DNA from: an uncultured Ruminococcus sp.
Lineage (GTDB): Bacteria > Bacillota > Clostridia > Oscillospirales > Acutalibacteraceae
Length of the DNA stretch: 44,334 nt
Direction of reading: 5' to 3'
Assembly (NCBI GenBank): GCA_905234015.1
Contig: CAJOFK010000015.1
Location: forward strand, 1 to 44,334
The notes under the pieces are model-generated. The model saw only the letters and a program-made list of their open reading frames with translations, was not told where the DNA came from and ran no database searches. Positions 16,809-25,580 of the stretch are shown here, one piece after another (within the stretch, counting starts at the first letter, position 1; every line of letters begins with the position of its first letter). A program made the translations under genes and the position numbers.

Positions 16809-18449
16809 ATGAAATCAACAGTTGTTATAGGTCATAAAAATCCCGACACCGATTCTATATGCTCCGCTATCTGTTACGCTGAACTGAAGCGTGAGATTAC
16901 CGGCGGAGAGTTTGAAGCCTGCCGTGCCGGAGAAATTAACAGTGAAACCGAATTTGTGCTTAAAAAATTCGGTGTTGAAGTTCCGCGCCTCGTTGAGTCG
17001 CTCGAGCCTACGCTGTCCGATATCCAATACAGGAAAATCGACGGCATAGAGCCCGGCATATCCCTAAAGCGCGCGTGGGAGCATATGAGGGATTTAAATA
17101 TTCAGACCGTTCCGATTTTAACGGAGCGCGGAAGAATCAAAGGACTCCTTACCCTCGGCGACCAGGCGAGGTTCTATATGGAGGACCAGGACGCGAGCGC
17201 GCTCTCAAAGGCAAATACACCCTACAGCAATATTGCCGATACTCTAAAGGGTGAGATTGTAGTCGGAAATCCCGATGATAAGTTCTCTAAGGGTAAGGTT
17301 GTTGTAGCGGCGGCTAATCCCGACGTTATGGAGGATTATATCGAGGAAAACGACCTCGTGCTCCTCGGAAACCGCTACGAATCTCAGCTTTGCGCTATTG
17401 AGATGAAAGCGGGCTGTATCGTTATCGGCCTCGGAGCGAAGGTATCGCAGACGATTAAGAAAATCGCTTCGGAAGCAGGCTGCACCGTGATTGTATCTCC
17501 GCTCGATACCTATACCTGCGCAAAGCTCATAAATCAGGCGGTGCCGGTAGGCCATATTATGAAAAAGGATAATCTCATTACCTTTAACCTTGACGACCTT
17601 GTTGCGGATGTTAAAAATACCGTTTCAAAAAAGAGAATAAGATACTTCCCAGTTTTAAACGCTCACAACCACTTTGTCGGGATATTCTCTCAGCGAAATC
17701 TTCTTGATATTTCGCGCCGCAAGGTTATCCTTGTTGACCATAACGAAAAGGGACAGGCGGTTGACGGCATAAGAAGCGCCGAGGTTATTGAGGTTATCGA
17801 CCACCATAGAATCGACTCCGTTGAAACTATGAGCCCGATTTATTTCAGAAATCAGCCGCTCGGCTGTACGGCTACGATAATCGCGATGATGTACCGCGAG
17901 AATAACGTATCTATTTCGCCTACAATCGCGGGGCTTTTATGCTCGGCTATTATATCGGATACATTAATGTTCCGTTCGCCGACCTGTACGCCGTTTGACG
18001 AAAGCACGGCGCGTTACCTTGCCGCGACCGCCGGAATTGATATTGAGGAATATGCTACGGCTATGTTTAACGCGGGCTCAAAGCTCAGCAAAAAATCTCC
18101 CGAAGAGCTGTTCAGCATTGACTGCAAGCAGTTTAAATCGGATATGATAACGCTGACCGTCGCTCAGGTTACGAGCGTGAGCCGCCGTGAGCTCGATAAG
18201 GTGAAGTCAAAAATGGTTCCTTTTCTTAAGGAGCTTCAGCCGAACAGCGGCAGCGATATGCTGTTTATGATGCTTACGAATATTATCGACGAAAGCACGG
18301 AGCTGCTTTTTGCCGGAGCAGACGCAAAAACCGTAGCCGCCTCCGCATTTGACGCGGAGCCCGAGGAGAACAGCGTTAAGCTTCAGGGCGTCGTAAGCCG
18401 TAAGAAACAGGTCTTAGGTCCGCTTATCAGGGCTATTGAAAGTATGTAA
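16809..18449 (+). CDS. Manganese-dependent family II inorganic pyrophosphatase with CBS-DRTGG regulatory insert
   Basis: It hydrolyses pyrophosphate to phosphate. The 546-residue length is that of CBS-containing family II enzymes rather than the roughly 310 residues of the simple form. It opens with the metal-site motif VIGHKNPDTDSICSA (about 6-20), then a CBS domain (about 70-130), a DRTGG-like domain (about 140-240) and a second CBS domain (about 250-305), then resumes the DHH core with VDHNE and EVIDHHRID (about 315-340), and ends with a DHHA2 domain carrying the C-terminal SRKKQ motif. In characterised relatives the CBS domains bind adenine nucleotides and tune activity. AAGGAGG precedes the ATG. 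It is probably cotranscribed with the upstream AsnB-like gene. Confidence 0.93.
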   Translation: MKSTVVIGHKNPDTDSICSAICYAELKREITGGEFEACRAGEINSETEFVLKKFGVEVPRLVESLEPTLSDIQYRKIDGIEPGISLKRAWEHMRDLNIQTVPILTERGRIKGLLTLGDQARFYMEDQDASALSKANTPYSNIADTLKGEIVVGNPDDKFSKGKVVVAAANPDVMEDYIEENDLVLLGNRYESQLCAIEMKAGCIVIGLGAKVSQTIKKIASEAGCTVIVSPLDTYTCAKLINQAVPVGHIMKKDNLITFNLDDLVADVKNTVSKKRIRYFPVLNAHNHFVGIFSQRNLLDISRRKVILVDHNEKGQAVDGIRSAEVIEVIDHHRIDSVETMSPIYFRNQPLGCTATIIAMMYRENNVSISPTIAGLLCSAIISDTLMFRSPTCTPFDESTARYLAATAGIDIEEYATAMFNAGSKLSKKSPEELFSIDCKQFKSDMITLTVAQVTSVSRRELDKVKSKMVPFLKELQPNSGSDMLFMMLTNIIDESTELLFAGADAKTVAASAFDAEPEENSVKLQGVVSRKKQVLGPLIRAIESM

Positions 18450-18493
18450 TTTTTGGTATAAATGTTTTTTATAATAAAGAAGGGGGAAATAAT

Positions 18494-20458
18494 ATGAAAA
18501 AATTAACTGCGGTTATTCTTGCGGTATTAACCGTTTTAAGCTGCGTATGCCTTTCGGCATGCGAAAACACGGGAGTCAATTTCTATAAGATTTCCGATAT
18601 CAAGGCCGATAAAATCGAAAATATGCAGCAGCTCGATTTCCTTAAAAGATATACGGGAACGAGCGACGCGTATGTTTGCGAGATAAAATCCGACGCTCCC
18701 GACAGCGTAACGGTTCCCGCGAAAAACGAGAAGCTTCCCGTAATCGGAGTTTACTCTGCGGTTGACCCGAGCAACGGGGTTAAGAGCGTAAAAATCGCTA
18801 AGGGCGTTAAGTATATTGAAAAATGCTTTAACAATTGTGAAAGCCTCAGAACAGTCGATATCCCATCGTCGGTTGTGAGCATTCAGGATTCCTTTATAAA
18901 GTGTCCGTCATTTGAATCAGTCGTGGTTAAAAACGACCTCGAGCTTCTTGAAAACTCGTTCGTAAAATGCGAGGCGCTCTCCGCGGTTACCTTTAGGGGC
19001 GAAATTCAGGACGGTCTGAACGGAAAGAATTTTAAGGGCTGCAGCGGTATAAAAACAATGGAGTTTAAGGACGGCTTATCTACCTTTGATATTCCGACCT
19101 CGTCGTTCTCGTCCTCGATTGAGGAGCTGAGCTTCGGCGGCGACGTGGGAACAATTTCCGAGTCGAGTTTCTCGGGCTGTGATAGCCTGAAGTCTGTAGA
19201 GTTCGGCGGTATGGTTACTTCCATCGACAGAAACGCGTTCAGCGGCTGTTCAAATCTTGAGACAGTAGAGTTCGGCGACAGCGTGAACTTCATCGGCGCG
19301 GGAGCTTTTTCCGAGTGTGAAAAACTCGAACAGCTTAAATTCAGGTACAATGTAAACAGCTTCGGCGCGAACGCTTTTGAAAAATGCAAGAGCCTTAATT
19401 CGGTTGAGTTCTCGGGCAAAGTCGGCACCTTTAACGAAAGCGCGTTTGCTGATTGCGGCGCCCTTAAAACCGTTAAGCTTAACGGCAATATAGGCACAAT
19501 GAACGCGGGCGTGTTCTCGGGCGGCAGCTTTGAAAGCCTTGACTTCAAGGGTAAGGTTGATAAGCTTTACGAAGGCGCAATCGAGAACTGCGGCAGCTTA
19601 AAGCAGGTTACATTCAGGAAAAAGGTTAATACCGTTTCCGAGAGTTCGTTTAAGAACTGCTCAAAGCTTAAATCAATCGTGTTCAAGGGACGCGTAGACG
19701 ATTTATCCTCATCACCGGATAACGAATGTAAATCCTTAAAAAAGATTGTTGTAAAGAAGTTTAAGGATATTCCGTGGTATCTTATCTCCAACGGCTTCAA
19801 CGCCGGTACAAAGCGGATGACGGATTTTGTCGAGAAGATAAATTACGACAAGCTTAAGAAAAAGGCGGAAAAGAAGCTCGGCAAGAAATTCCCGTCCTCA
19901 AAGCAGATAAGCTACGGCTCCGCGCGCAGGATTGCGAAGTATTTCAACGGACCGATATTCTATATGATGTTCCCGGCTAAATGCAATTATACAAAGTATA
20001 ACCATAAATACGCGAAGAAGGCAGGTACCCTGCATACCGAGTATGTAACGGCGATAAACTACGACTACCCGAATACGGTATATACCGATAAAAAAGCACG
20101 TAAGGTCATAAAGGGCAAGGCTCCGCTCGTTTACTGTATCGCGGAGCGGACCGGATATTCCGGACCGAAGGTTTATAAGGCTATTAATACTACGAAAAGT
20201 ATTACGAGAAAGTATTATTACCTGCATTTCCGCTTCAGCTTCTGGAACGCTAAGACAGGCAAGCTTATATCCTGGTTTAATTATCAGGCGGGATACGCTC
20301 CCGTAACCTATAAGCTCAGCGAGGAGTATAAGATTACACGTACTGTTGACGGAATGGGCGACAAGCGCTTCTTCCTTGAGAAGGACGGGACCTCTCCCGA
20401 TTGCGAAGCCTACGTTGAGAAATTTGTTTTCGGCAAAAAGAGAAAATTCAGAAGCTGA
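18494..20458 (+). CDS. Leucine-rich-repeat (BspA-type) lipoprotein
   Basis: The 654-residue protein has a lipoprotein signal with lipobox LSAC (Cys23). Residues about 90-410 form BspA-type LRR_5 repeats of the pattern SFSGCDSLKSVEFGG, AFSGCSNLETVEFGD and AFEKCKSLNSVEFSG, at least ten copies at about 23-residue spacing. The C-terminal 230 residues (Tyr- and Lys-rich, including KNGPIFY-like and YNHKYAKKAG stretches) form a separate domain I do not recognise. It should be tethered to the outer face of the membrane, perhaps for binding host or diet polymers; that role is inferred. A GGGGGAAA site precedes the ATG, and the 44-base gap to the pyrophosphatase gene contains a TGG-extended TATAAA, so it may have its own promoter. 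Confidence 0.85.
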   Translation: MKKLTAVILAVLTVLSCVCLSACENTGVNFYKISDIKADKIENMQQLDFLKRYTGTSDAYVCEIKSDAPDSVTVPAKNEKLPVIGVYSAVDPSNGVKSVKIAKGVKYIEKCFNNCESLRTVDIPSSVVSIQDSFIKCPSFESVVVKNDLELLENSFVKCEALSAVTFRGEIQDGLNGKNFKGCSGIKTMEFKDGLSTFDIPTSSFSSSIEELSFGGDVGTISESSFSGCDSLKSVEFGGMVTSIDRNAFSGCSNLETVEFGDSVNFIGAGAFSECEKLEQLKFRYNVNSFGANAFEKCKSLNSVEFSGKVGTFNESAFADCGALKTVKLNGNIGTMNAGVFSGGSFESLDFKGKVDKLYEGAIENCGSLKQVTFRKKVNTVSESSFKNCSKLKSIVFKGRVDDLSSSPDNECKSLKKIVVKKFKDIPWYLISNGFNAGTKRMTDFVEKINYDKLKKKAEKKLGKKFPSSKQISYGSARRIAKYFNGPIFYMMFPAKCNYTKYNHKYAKKAGTLHTEYVTAINYDYPNTVYTDKKARKVIKGKAPLVYCIAERTGYSGPKVYKAINTTKSITRKYYYLHFRFSFWNAKTGKLISWFNYQAGYAPVTYKLSEEYKITRTVDGMGDKRFFLEKDGTSPDCEAYVEKFVFGKKRKFRS

Positions 20459-20478
20459 TAAATTATAAGCTGAATAAA

Positions 20479-20522
20479 GGGCAGACAGGTTGATTTACAA
20501 CTCTGTCTGCCCGAATTTTTTG
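20479..20522. terminator. Convergent terminator between the LRR lipoprotein gene and murE
   Basis: GGGCAGACAG pairs with CTGTCTGCCC around a 14-base loop. T-rich tracts lie on both sides (GAATTTTTTG on the plus strand; TTTATTC on the minus strand), so it can serve both genes. Confidence 0.85.
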
Positions 20523-20533
20523 TTTAATACTTT

Positions 20534-22000
20534 TTACTGCTTCAATTCCTCAAGACACTCAGCGATAAGCTCGCGCTCGTCCATATGGTACTTAACGCCC
20601 TTGATTTCCTGATAATCCTCGTGGCCCTTGCCTGCGAGAACAATAATATCGCCGTCCTCGGCGTTTTCAATACAGTATTTAATGGCGTCCTTGCGGTTTG
20701 GAACAACAACGTACTTTCCGTCTGTTTTTGCAAGCCCGACTTTAATATCTTCAATGATATCCATAACATCCTCAAAACGGCTGTTGTCCTCGGTTATAAC
20801 GCTTAAATCCGAGAGCCTGCCGCTGGTTTCGCCCATCTCAAAACGGCGTACCTTCGGACGGTTTCCGCCTGCGCCGAACATCGTGATAAGACGGTGAGGC
20901 TTATACTGGCGGAGAGTTGTAAGCACATTTTCCATCGAAAGCGCGTTGTGAGCGTAGTCGATAAGCAGCGTATAGTTTCCGGGAACGGGAACGATTTCAA
21001 CCCTGCCCTTTACGGCTACTGTCTTTAAGCCCTCGGCGATATGCTCGTTTTTAATTCCCATCGCCGCGCATACGCTTATAGCGGAAAGCGCGTTGTAAAC
21101 GCTGAAATGTCCGGGAATCGCAACCTCAACCTTCATATTTCTTGCGCCCGAGAGTTCGAAGCTCGCGCCTAAGAAGCCCGGGGTAGAGAGGAGCCTGTCG
21201 TTTGAAGCGACGTAATCGGCATCCTTTGAAAAGCCGTAGGTTTTATATTCACAGGTTGCTCCCTTTAAGATTTTCTGCCATTTTTCGTCGTCGCGGTTAA
21301 TAAGTCCGAGCCTGCATTTTTTAAACAGCATAGCCTTGCACTCGAGGTACTCGTCCATATCCTTGTGCTCCGCTCCGCCTATATGGTCGTGCGAGAAGTT
21401 GGTGAAAATACCGTAATCAAAGTCAATCGCGTCAACTCGGTGCCACTTAAGGCCGATTGAGGAAGCCTCAATTATCATCGCCTTGCAGCCTTCGTCAACC
21501 ATTCGTCGCATTGCGCTCTGGATTTCGTAGCTTTCGGGGGTGGTGTTGTTGGTCGGGATAGTTTTATCGCCGATTATGATACCGAGGGTGCCGATTGTAC
21601 CGCTCTTGATTCCGGCGCATTCAAGTATTCTTTTTATCATGGCAACCGTGGTGGTCTTGCCCTTGGTGCCGGTTATCGCAATAGTCGTAAGCTCCTTTGC
21701 GGGCTGACCGAAAAACTGCGCGCTTATGTAGGCGAGAGTTTCTCTGGTGTCCTTTACCTTGATAACGGCGAGGTCTTCGGTGTCAATATCGAGGTCGTCG
21801 CTTATAAGGATAGCCGACGCGCCCTTCTCAAGTGCCTGAGCGGCGTAGGCGTGGCCGTCGGAATTATAACCCTTAAGGCATACGAATAAATCACCCGGTT
21901 TTATTTTTCGGGAATCGTATACAATATCGGAAACCTCCGCTTCGGCGTTTCCGCTGACTACTTTATAATCTACGGTGCTGAAAAGTTGTTCAAGCTTCAT
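20534..22000 (-). CDS. murE: UDP-MurNAc-tripeptide synthetase MurE
   Basis: MurE adds the third amino acid to UDP-MurNAc-L-Ala-D-Glu using ATP, in cytoplasmic peptidoglycan synthesis. At 488 residues it has family length, with the N-terminal UDP-binding domain, the P-loop AITGTKGKTTT (about 108-118), the IIEASSIGLKWHRV region and the C-terminal ligase domain with LAGKGHEDYQ. The motif that selects the amino acid reads EDNSR, close to the DNPR of meso-diaminopimelate enzymes and unlike the lysine type, so diaminopimelate is the likely substrate; the Ser in place of Pro is unusual. GGAGG lies 9 bases before the ATG. It is a single-gene unit with its own promoter and a shared terminator. Confidence 0.95.
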   Translation of the reverse strand: MKLEQLFSTVDYKVVSGNAEAEVSDIVYDSRKIKPGDLFVCLKGYNSDGHAYAAQALEKGASAILISDDLDIDTEDLAVIKVKDTRETLAYISAQFFGQPAKELTTIAITGTKGKTTTVAMIKRILECAGIKSGTIGTLGIIIGDKTIPTNNTTPESYEIQSAMRRMVDEGCKAMIIEASSIGLKWHRVDAIDFDYGIFTNFSHDHIGGAEHKDMDEYLECKAMLFKKCRLGLINRDDEKWQKILKGATCEYKTYGFSKDADYVASNDRLLSTPGFLGASFELSGARNMKVEVAIPGHFSVYNALSAISVCAAMGIKNEHIAEGLKTVAVKGRVEIVPVPGNYTLLIDYAHNALSMENVLTTLRQYKPHRLITMFGAGGNRPKVRRFEMGETSGRLSDLSVITEDNSRFEDVMDIIEDIKVGLAKTDGKYVVVPNRKDAIKYCIENAEDGDIIVLAGKGHEDYQEIKGVKYHMDERELIAECLEELKQ

Positions 22001-22070
22001 TATTTCGGTCCTCCGTTCATAAAATATACCGGCAGATAATTCAGGAAAATCTCCCGTATCTTCAATATAG

Positions 22071-22099
22071 ATTATACCAATATCCGCTCAAAATTACAA
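22071..22099 (-). promoter_or_regulatory. murE promoter
   Basis: On the minus strand TTGTAA (22099-22094), a 17-base spacer and a TGG-extended TATAAT (22076-22071) precede murE by about 70 bases. Confidence 0.88.
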
Positions 22100-22377
22100 C
22101 TAAAAATATGTTTTCAAAAAAATTATGTTAAATTGCACAAAGGTCTTAAATTTTTCAAAAAAATCCGTCGTTTTCAGCCTTGCAGATTTTTGGTTTTGGT
22201 GGAAAAGTCCATAAAAAGAAAAAACTAATGGTGATTTTGCACAAAGCCCTCTTAAGCATATTCAACATAAAATCAACAGCTGATTTATGCATAACGACGA
22301 AAATTTAAAAAATGTTTGGCAAAATGCACAAACCGACACGCTTGATTTGATAATTTAGACAAAAAGTACAAAGGGAG
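22100..22377. other. AT-rich intergenic region with repeated TGCACAAA motifs
   Basis: No gene is seen. TGCACAAA occurs three times in the same orientation (near 22134, 22239 and 22325), with a related GTACAAAG near 22367, and the stretch is full of A/T tracts that could bend DNA. TTATGCATAA is a short palindrome near 22286. These may be upstream control sites for the sugar transporter or have no function. Confidence 0.4.
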
Positions 22378-22450
22378 TTGTATTTTTGTGTTAATTTGTG
22401 GTATTATTTATATAGTGATTAGATTGCGTAGTCCCCGATTGTGCGCAATC
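22378..22450 (+). promoter_or_regulatory. Promoter and 5' hairpin of the sugar-binding lipoprotein gene
   Basis: TTGTAT (22378-22383), an 18-base spacer and TATTAT (22402-22407) form the promoter. Nine bases after the -10 lies GATTAGATTGCGTA (22417-22430). The same 14-mer occurs at the same distance from the trxA -10. Here GATTGCG pairs with CGCAATC (22444-22450), so the transcript would begin with a hairpin. Confidence 0.7.
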
Positions 22451-22507
22451 CCACTCGGCACTGTTAAAAGTGCTGAAAATACTATTTTTATGAAAGAAGG
22501 AATTCAA

Positions 22508-23857
22508 ATGAAAAAAGTTATTGCGCTTTGTTTAGCAGCAATGATGATGGTAGCTGCTTTCGCTTCTTGCGGCGGTGACGGCGGCAACACAAGTTCAGGC
22601 TCGGGCAGCAGCGGCTCAGGTGCGTCTATTGACACAACAAAGACCGGTTTTGAAAATGTAGTAGCTGACTCCGACTTCGGTTCCGAGAAGAACGCGAAGT
22701 TAAAGGTATGGGGTCCTGATAACTACACTAAGCTTCTTAAAAAGCAGTGCGACGCTTTTAAGAAAAAGTACCCCAAGCAGGTTTCTAAGATTGAAGTTGT
22801 TGTACAGACTGAGGCCGAGGCAGGCACACAGATGCTCTCCGACGCTGAGGCAGGCGCTGACGTTTTCGGTTTCGCTAACGACCAGCTCAACAACCTCGTA
22901 AATGCCGGCGTTATCGCTCAGATAGCTCCCAAGTATGCAGCAGACATCAAAGCAACAAACCTCGCTCCCGCAGTTGAGGCTTGTACAATGAAGAACCCGA
23001 AGACTAAGAAGGATACACTCTACGCTATCCCCGAAACCGGAAACGGCTACTTCCTCGTTTACGATAAGTCCGTAGTTTCCGATAAGGACGCTCAGTCTTT
23101 CGAGAAGGTTCTCGAGGCTTGTAAGAAGGCCGGCAAGCAGTTCATTATGGACGCCGGTAACGGTTATTATTCCTGTATGTTCCTCTTCACAGGCGGACTC
23201 AGACTCGAAGGCTTAGAGTCTGACCAGGTTACTCAGAAGTTCAATAAGTACAGCGAGAAGGAAGTTGTTGCTTCAATGAAGGCTTTCTCCACACTTATGC
23301 ATAAGTACAACGGTACTTTCAAGAGCTTAGCTGTAAGTAACATTCCTTCAGGCTTTACTTCCACTAAGACAAGAAAGTCCACCTGCGGCGCAGGTATCGA
23401 CGGTAACTGGGATACAGCAGCATTCAAAGAAGCTTTAGGCAAGAACTTCGGCGCTTCCAAGCTTCCGACAATCAACATCGACGGTAAGGATAAGCAGATC
23501 TACTCAATGTACGGCTATAAGTCAATCGCTGTTAACGGAACTTCCAAGTATCCGCGTACCGCTCAGGTACTCGCTTACTACCTCGCTTCCGAGGAGTGCC
23601 AGAATCAGAGATGCGAAGAGTTAGGCTGGAGCCCGACAAACAACAACTGCGTTGAGACAGATGCTGTTAAGAACGACGTTGCTATTTCCGCACTTCTTGA
23701 GCAGAGTAAGTATTCCGTAGCTCAGGTTAACATCGGTAAAATCTGGGATCCGTTCGGAAACCTCGGTAACAAGCTCTGCGCTGACACAACAGATCCCGAG
23801 AAGTTCGACTTCACAGATCTCTTAAAGAAGACAATCGCTAACGTATTAGATCAGTAA
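22508..23857 (+). CDS. Sugar ABC transporter substrate-binding lipoprotein (maltodextrin type)
   Basis: The 449-residue extracellular binding protein delivers sugar to the permeases encoded downstream. It has a lipoprotein signal (MKKVIALCLAAMMMVAAF then ASCGG, lipid Cys about residue 20), a Gly/Ser linker, and the MalE-like fold with KLKVWGPDNYTKLLKKQCDAF (in parts), ADVFGFANDQLNNLV and YAIPETGNGYFLVYDK. It is family 1 by pattern. I chose the ATG at 22508 because GAAGGAA lies 7 bases before it and the signal peptide starts there; an in-frame GTG at 22388 falls inside the promoter. Context (MalF/MalG-type permeases and a GH13 amylase lipoprotein) points to maltose or maltodextrins. It should be made in excess over the permeases because a stable hairpin follows. 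Confidence 0.9.
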   Translation: MKKVIALCLAAMMMVAAFASCGGDGGNTSSGSGSSGSGASIDTTKTGFENVVADSDFGSEKNAKLKVWGPDNYTKLLKKQCDAFKKKYPKQVSKIEVVVQTEAEAGTQMLSDAEAGADVFGFANDQLNNLVNAGVIAQIAPKYAADIKATNLAPAVEACTMKNPKTKKDTLYAIPETGNGYFLVYDKSVVSDKDAQSFEKVLEACKKAGKQFIMDAGNGYYSCMFLFTGGLRLEGLESDQVTQKFNKYSEKEVVASMKAFSTLMHKYNGTFKSLAVSNIPSGFTSTKTRKSTCGAGIDGNWDTAAFKEALGKNFGASKLPTINIDGKDKQIYSMYGYKSIAVNGTSKYPRTAQVLAYYLASEECQNQRCEELGWSPTNNNCVETDAVKNDVAISALLEQSKYSVAQVNIGKIWDPFGNLGNKLCADTTDPEKFDFTDLLKKTIANVLDQ

Positions 23858-23894
23858 TACGATTTTAGCTTCTCTTTAAACTGAATTAAACGGC

Positions 23895-23943
23895 GGCCCG
23901 CCTTCGGGCGGGCCCCGGTATCCGCTTTAGCGGTCGACGTTAT
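23895..23943 (+). promoter_or_regulatory. Very GC-rich hairpin between the binding-protein gene and the permease genes
   Basis: GGCCCGCC pairs perfectly with GGCGGGCC around TTCG, followed by a second small hairpin (CCGC TTTA GCGG). There is no T tract, so it is more likely an mRNA 3'-end stabiliser or partial attenuator than a full terminator. It would explain unequal expression of binding protein and permeases. Confidence 0.7.
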
Positions 23944-24077
23944 CGTGTAGTTTTGAAAATTAATTATTTGGTTTAAATAATTATTTTTAAAATGAGGGGA
24001 ACAGGATAACGCAGAATTATTATTTAAACCAAAAATATTTTATAATTTAAATTTTAATGAAAAGGGAGAGTGATTTG

Positions 24078-25580
24078 ATGAGATATATTGATTATATGCA
24101 GCTAAATCCTTTCCAGAAGTTCGGTTATAACTTTGCTAATTTCTTTAAGAAACTACCCTCTAATCTTGCCCGCTTCTTTAAGGCGGTGGGCAAGGCTATC
24201 GTAGGCTTTTTCGTAGGAATAGGCAAAGGCTTCGCTAACTACGGAAAAAGATTTGTTAAGGGCGACGTTTTCGTTAAGCTGTCCTATCTCATCTTTGGCG
24301 TTTCTAACATGGTTAGAGGCCAGATTATAAAGGGACTTCTGTTCCTTATCTCTGAAGCGGCGTACATATGCTTTATGTTATTCTTCGGTATCAACTATAT
24401 TTCGAAATTCGGAACTCTCGGTACCGTAGAAACAACCGAGCAGCTTTCCGCCGACGGATTTACTTACGAGAAGGTATACGGAGATAACTCAATGCTTATC
24501 CTTCTTTACGGCGTACTTGTAATCGTTGTAACGGTTATTTTCTTCGCTATTTATATCGCGAATACTAAGAGCGCCTATAAAGTTTATGAGGATAAGAAAG
24601 AGGGAAGAAAGATTCTCGGCTTCAAGGACGAGATGTATCAGTTCCTCGATGAGAAATTCCACATTACTCTTATGAGTATCCCCTGTATCCTTATAGGATG
24701 TTTTACAATCCTGCCGCTCGTATTTATGATTCTTATCGCGTTTACCAACTATGATAACGCGCACCAGCCCCCCGGAAACCTCTTTACATGGGTTGGACTT
24801 CAGAACTTCGGCGACTTGGTATCAATTACTAACGGCGCCACAAAGGCTAAGACCTTTGTAAATCTTGCTCAGTGGACTATAATCTGGGCGATCTTCGCGA
24901 CATTCTCGAACTATATCGCAGGTATGATCGTTGCTCTTATGATCAATAAAAAGGGTATCAAGCTTAAGGCTTTATGGAGAACTCTCTTCGTAGTAGTTAT
25001 CGCTGTACCTCAGTTCGTATCCCTCCTCCTTATGAGCCAGATGCTCCAGGAGAACGGTGCTATCAACCAGTTCTTAAGCCTTATCACAGGTCAGAACATC
25101 GGTTACAAGTTCCTGAATTCGCCGCTGTCGGCTAAGATAACGGTTATCATTGTAAATATCTGGATTGGTATTCCGTATACAATCCTTATCACCTCCGGTA
25201 TTCTTATGAATATCCCGGCTGACCTTTATGAATCGGCTACTATTGACGGCGCGGGCCCGGTTAAGAGCTTTATGAAGATTACTCTTCCGTATATGCTCTT
25301 CGTTACTACTCCGTATCTTATCACAAGCTTTATCGGTAACATCAATAACTTTAATGTTATTTACCTGCTTACGAACGGAGGACCAACGACCGAGGAATTC
25401 TACAACGCCGGTCATACGGATATCCTTGTAACGTGGCTGTTTAAGCTGACGATGGGACAGACGCATGACTATAACCTCGCTGCCGCAATAGGTATTCTTG
25501 TATTTATTGTTTGCGCGACCTTGTCACTGATTACATTCAACCTGACTAAGTCCGCAAAAGACGAGGAGGCGTTCTCATGA
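24078..25580 (+). CDS. Sugar ABC transporter permease (MalF type)
   Basis: The 500-residue inner-membrane protein has an amphipathic, Lys/Phe-rich N-terminal stretch (about 1-75), early membrane segments (about 80-170), and the binding-protein-dependent permease domain (about 200-495) with the EAA loop YESATIDGAGPVKSFMKITLPYM near residue 395 that contacts the ATPase. Its length and multi-segment N terminus resemble MalF. The ATG at 24078 is preferred because GGGAG lies 9 bases before it; an earlier in-frame ATG (24057) has no ribosome binding site and includes that GGGAG in its frame. It overlaps the next permease gene by ATGA. A LacI- or other regulator-binding site was not recognised. Confidence 0.92.
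   Translation: MRYIDYMQLNPFQKFGYNFANFFKKLPSNLARFFKAVGKAIVGFFVGIGKGFANYGKRFVKGDVFVKLSYLIFGVSNMVRGQIIKGLLFLISEAAYICFMLFFGINYISKFGTLGTVETTEQLSADGFTYEKVYGDNSMLILLYGVLVIVVTVIFFAIYIANTKSAYKVYEDKKEGRKILGFKDEMYQFLDEKFHITLMSIPCILIGCFTILPLVFMILIAFTNYDNAHQPPGNLFTWVGLQNFGDLVSITNGATKAKTFVNLAQWTIIWAIFATFSNYIAGMIVALMINKKGIKLKALWRTLFVVVIAVPQFVSLLLMSQMLQENGAINQFLSLITGQNIGYKFLNSPLSAKITVIIVNIWIGIPYTILITSGILMNIPADLYESATIDGAGPVKSFMKITLPYMLFVTTPYLITSFIGNINNFNVIYLLTNGGPTTEEFYNAGHTDILVTWLFKLTMGQTHDYNLAAAIGILVFIVCATLSLITFNLTKSAKDEEAFS

Noticed and set aside
22388..22507. Longer N terminus for the sugar-binding protein (GTG at 22388)
   Set aside because: That codon lies within the promoter, has no ribosome site, and the true lipoprotein signal begins at ATG 22508.
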